A stretch of DNA of 64,000 nt from Amoeboaphelidium occidentale (lineage: Eukaryota; Aphelidiomycota; Aphelidea), in the NCBI GenBank assembly GCA_023515795.1, contig JALGPX010000010.1, positions 78,395 through 142,394 on the forward strand. The letters are read 5' to 3'. Made by a program: the position numbers and the translations under genes. The notes under the pieces are model-generated. The model did not search any database. It worked only from the letters and a program-made list of their open reading frames with translations, and had not been told where the DNA came from. Shown here one piece after another: positions 61,387 to 64,000 of the stretch (positions within the stretch are counted from its first letter, which is position 1; each line of letters begins with the position of its first letter).

Positions 61387-62360
61387 ATGAAACAACGCCA
61401 AGCAAACTTGTTTGATGAAGAAAGCCTGAAACCGCGACATGCGAAAATCGAAATCGCGGTTTCATACAGATATAAATTGAGCGACGTAATGATGAGATTT
61501 TCCATAACAGAATTATACAATATCTATACAAGGCCGTTCAAGCAGCACAATTGCAGCAATCCTGGCACTCGATGTGTTACCCGAGTTCATCGCGACCAGG
61601 ATCTCCAAACGGGCTAAGAGACGATGTTTCGAGCGAAGTGCTGCGACATCACGCATTTAGGAACTCTTTAGTGGAGAGGGATGAAGTATGTCTCTTCTGC
61701 TGGAAAATGTTTCAGCTACAGGCGGCACATATCGTAGCGCAGAAGAAAAACCCCGTTGCGGCAGAAGAAGAAATTCTAAGAAGAGCTGGCTTGATTTCGA
61801 AACATCAAGTTCAAAATGGACTGTTACTTTGTTCAGCGTGTCATGGGGAGTTCGACTTGTTAAAATATTACGTTGATATAGCGCAGGCGAACAATGAAGT
61901 GATATACTTCCTGGAGATTGTAAAAGGGAAGCTGCAGACCGAAGAGGAGTGGGTAAAGATTATCAATTACACGAAAGATTTAAGGCGGGCGGCATTGAAT
62001 AACTTTACATCAGATCGCTGTGTGGTTGAGGATGATGGAAGAATTCGTTTGTGGTTCATGAATCCTTTTGGTGATAGCAACCAGACAGAAGATTTAAGAC
62101 CAAAGGTTGAAGCACTGTCATTTCACAAGACGGCATGTTTGATCTTGAGAATGGCTGTTCTAGGTAAAGATGACGATGATTACTACTACGGATGTTGTGA
62201 CGATGATTGCGGGAATGAAAATGTCTTTTCTCAGCAACGCACAGAGGAATTTGTCAGTTCGGTAGTTGCAGCCTTAGAAGAAGCAGCTCAACAAGGAAGA
62301 TTAGGCAAAGAACCTCCTGTCGAAACGGAAGTGTTAGAGGAAACAAAGGAAACTACATAA
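61387..62360 (+). CDS. HNH endonuclease-domain protein, 5' end unresolved
   Basis: The main frame ends at 62360 and is open upstream to about 61480 (IIQYLYKAVQAAQLQQ..) without an ATG. A separate frame from ATG 61387 (MKQRQANLFDEES) could be joined by an intron of about 23 nt (61462-61484, phase 0), but such a short intron is doubtful. The HNH domain reads FRNSLVERDEVCLFC, QAAHIVAQKK (first His) and HQVQNGLLLCSACHGEFD (Asn, His), fitting the HNH_2-type nuclease of fungal proteins with C-x-x-C zinc pairs. Later residues are helical, followed by an Asp/Tyr/Cys-rich stretch and a Glu-rich tail. Such proteins occur as expanded families in some fungi, with unknown targets. Genomic DNA is the presumed substrate. 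Confidence 0.7.
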
Positions 62361-62576
62361 ATGTATAAATCGCTTACTCCTTTTGCGTCTTTTCTGTAAT
62401 GCTGTCGTAATTCATTTATTATTTCCCCAGCCAAATTGTGTTGGTTTTTTTAAATCCTCTGGGCGCTAAATCAGTAAAACACGAAGGATGAAGCCTAACG
62501 ATAAGAAACTGAAAGGCTTTTATTCCTGTATCGTCGATATGATCGACAATATAACTATGTAGCTTAACAGAGAGAA

Positions 62577-64000
62577 TCACTTCGTCGTTGGCAAACCATT
62601 CATGACCAATGACACATGATTACCAACTTCTCTCAAAGCCCCTAAAACAATACCATTGCCTTTCACAAAACCAAACGAGTAATAGTTCAACTGATGCTCC
62701 TTGCAGAACTTCTTGATCATAGGACTGAGCTTCCTGAAATAACATCTTGGAACACGAGGAAACAAGTGATGCTCAATTTGAAACTGCAAACCACCATGAA
62801 ACCAATCCAACCATTCAGGACAATCAACATTCATAGTTGTTCTCAATCCCTTTTCATAAAATGTCTCATAACCTTGCAACTCTGTTGACATTGCAAAATG
62901 AGACAAAGTAATCTGAACATGCAAGAAGAGCGTTGCAGCATGAGACACATAGATAAACAAAATAGCCAATGGCAAGGAAGTAAAATGGGTATACACTAAC
63001 CAATATCCGTACCAAGCCCAAAAGAAACAAATACCAGTGAGTTCGAACCATCTGTAAACTCTCTTTTCAGGCGACTTAAAGTTGAGCAAGTATGATAAAG
63101 ACAAGAAATACAAATTGAATCTGCCAAATGTCATAACAGGATAATACCTAAAAGAGAATTAGCACAACTAGCGTCAGTATTTACATAAAATGCTGGAACG
63201 GAATCCATTTCTTAGCAAAGTCATCGAACTCCATTACCCTGTTATAAAACGAAGAGTATAAATTGTGCATGAATCTTTTCGATACAGCAAAAATTGGCAT
63301 ATGCTGAATATCGGGGTCATGCTCAGGCTCATTAGTAACAATATGATGCACGTTGTGGTTGTATCTCCACCATCCGATGGACAAACCACCGAGAAAAGAT
63401 GAAATAAGAATACCAATAATATCGTCGTATTTGCGATTGCAAGTAACACTGTGATGCCCAGCGTCATGGGCAGTGAATGCAGCCATATGCCACAAGCCCC
63501 CAAACATCACAGCAGAAACCAAGACGTTGAAAATCGAGTTGGGATTTTGAATCAGAACATAAGAAGCAGCCATCCACCACAAAGCAAACCCCACAAATCT
63601 TCTTGCATAGAACCAGTAATCAGGTTTGTAGAACCCCAGAGCCCTGATTTGGTCGTTAAGCGCACGGAAATCGTATGCCAACTTGACTCTTTCGTCATAC
63701 GACAACTCTTTCTGGCCTTGGACATGAGACGTTGAGCCAATTTGCCCAATGCGATTAACTATGACATCATCATAGTCACTTTCCAATTCATCAGCTCTCC
63801 CACTGTAAACACCAACCTTGTAATGAGCCATTTGCTTCTCATAGACAGACGGAGGGTGAAAAACTAAAATAGCATCCGTAGCATCTTTGCCTACACACAC
63901 AAACCAACAAAGAAAGACATCAGTAAAGATCGCAAAGGACAAACACTTACCGACTAAATGCTTAATAGCCAGCTGACCTCCAGGATGGAACTTGGTGAAT
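62577..64000 (-). CDS. Cytochrome b5-fused front-end desaturase (delta-8 sphingolipid / delta-6 type), 5' partial
   Basis: Three exons are visible (64000-63951, 63890-63185, 63147-62577), with introns of 60 and 37 nt; the start lies beyond the window. The first exon contains the heme motif F-H-P-G-G of an N-terminal cytochrome b5 domain. Histidine boxes are HDAGHH, HNVHH and the front-end-type QIEHH (in FHGGLQFQIEHHLFPRVPR), whose Gln for His is diagnostic of delta-5/6/8 enzymes. Four or so membrane helices surround them. The match is closest to fungal delta-8 sphingolipid desaturases (QFQIEHHLFPRxPR), though delta-6 acyl desaturases are close relatives. With LCB2 in this window, it could modify sphingoid bases. 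The full length would be about 480-530 aa. Confidence 0.88.

Overview
This window is nuclear DNA from a small, gene-dense eukaryotic genome. About 35 protein genes fill 64 kb. Intergenic gaps are often under 100 bp, and most of the introns I could place are 30-47 nt long with GT..AG ends and a TAAC/CTAAT-like branch site just before the acceptor. TAA, TAG and TGA all terminate at family-typical C-termini, so the standard code is in use. The gene set points to a zoosporic, early-diverging holomycotan (chytrid-, Rozella- or aphelid-grade): homoaconitase of the alpha-aminoadipate lysine pathway, the fungal-type riboflavin reductase RIB7, ERMES subunit MMM1 and a Mim1-like outer-membrane protein occur beside inversin, a ciliary protein lost from non-flagellated fungi. 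The taxon is inferred from gene content only.

Layout. 0-11 kb: a partial kinetochore Mis14/NSL1-like gene, a DUF4139 protein, the exon-junction protein Y14, succinate dehydrogenase iron-sulfur subunit, a Mim1-like protein, serine palmitoyltransferase LCB2, an unidentified 906-aa protein and ribosome-assembly factor LTV1. 11-26 kb: a TANGO2/NRDE protein, two large unidentified helical proteins flanking RIB7, exocyst EXO84, a protein kinase, the COPII GTPase SAR1, a PH-domain protein and homoaconitase. 26-46 kb: inversin, a GNT-I-family glycosyltransferase, an RRG7-like mitochondrial nuclease-fold protein, a 2005-aa ABCA transporter, an M13 metalloprotease, topoisomerase II, MMM1 and cytochrome oxidase subunit 6A. 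46-64 kb: an ADAM protease, an alpha/beta hydrolase, a 65-aa SMCO4-like membrane protein, a luminal cytochrome b5-like protein, an ABCG half-transporter, mitochondrial MSH1, acetyl-CoA synthetase, an HNH nuclease and a cytochrome b5-fused front-end desaturase (partial).

There are no operons. Neighbours are mostly unrelated housekeeping genes, packed head-to-head or tail-to-tail, in places with overlapping coding ends (genes ending at 16508 and 16483). Loose themes are mitochondria (SDHB, Mim1-like, RRG7-like, MMM1, COX6A, MSH1, LYS4), secretion (SAR1, EXO84, TANGO2, ABCA/ABCG) and lipids (LCB2, desaturase, ABCG, hydrolase).

Three N-containing junctions (30323-30343, 52644, 56302) are each flanked by near-identical direct copies of 121-324 bp that differ by substitutions or microsatellite length. 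They look like two haplotypes placed in tandem by the assembler, so the source was probably heterozygous, hybrid or a mixed population. The most unusual protein-level signal is a ClpX-like four-cysteine zinc-finger motif in the linker of the ABCA transporter. I found no tRNA, rRNA, CRISPR array or transposon.
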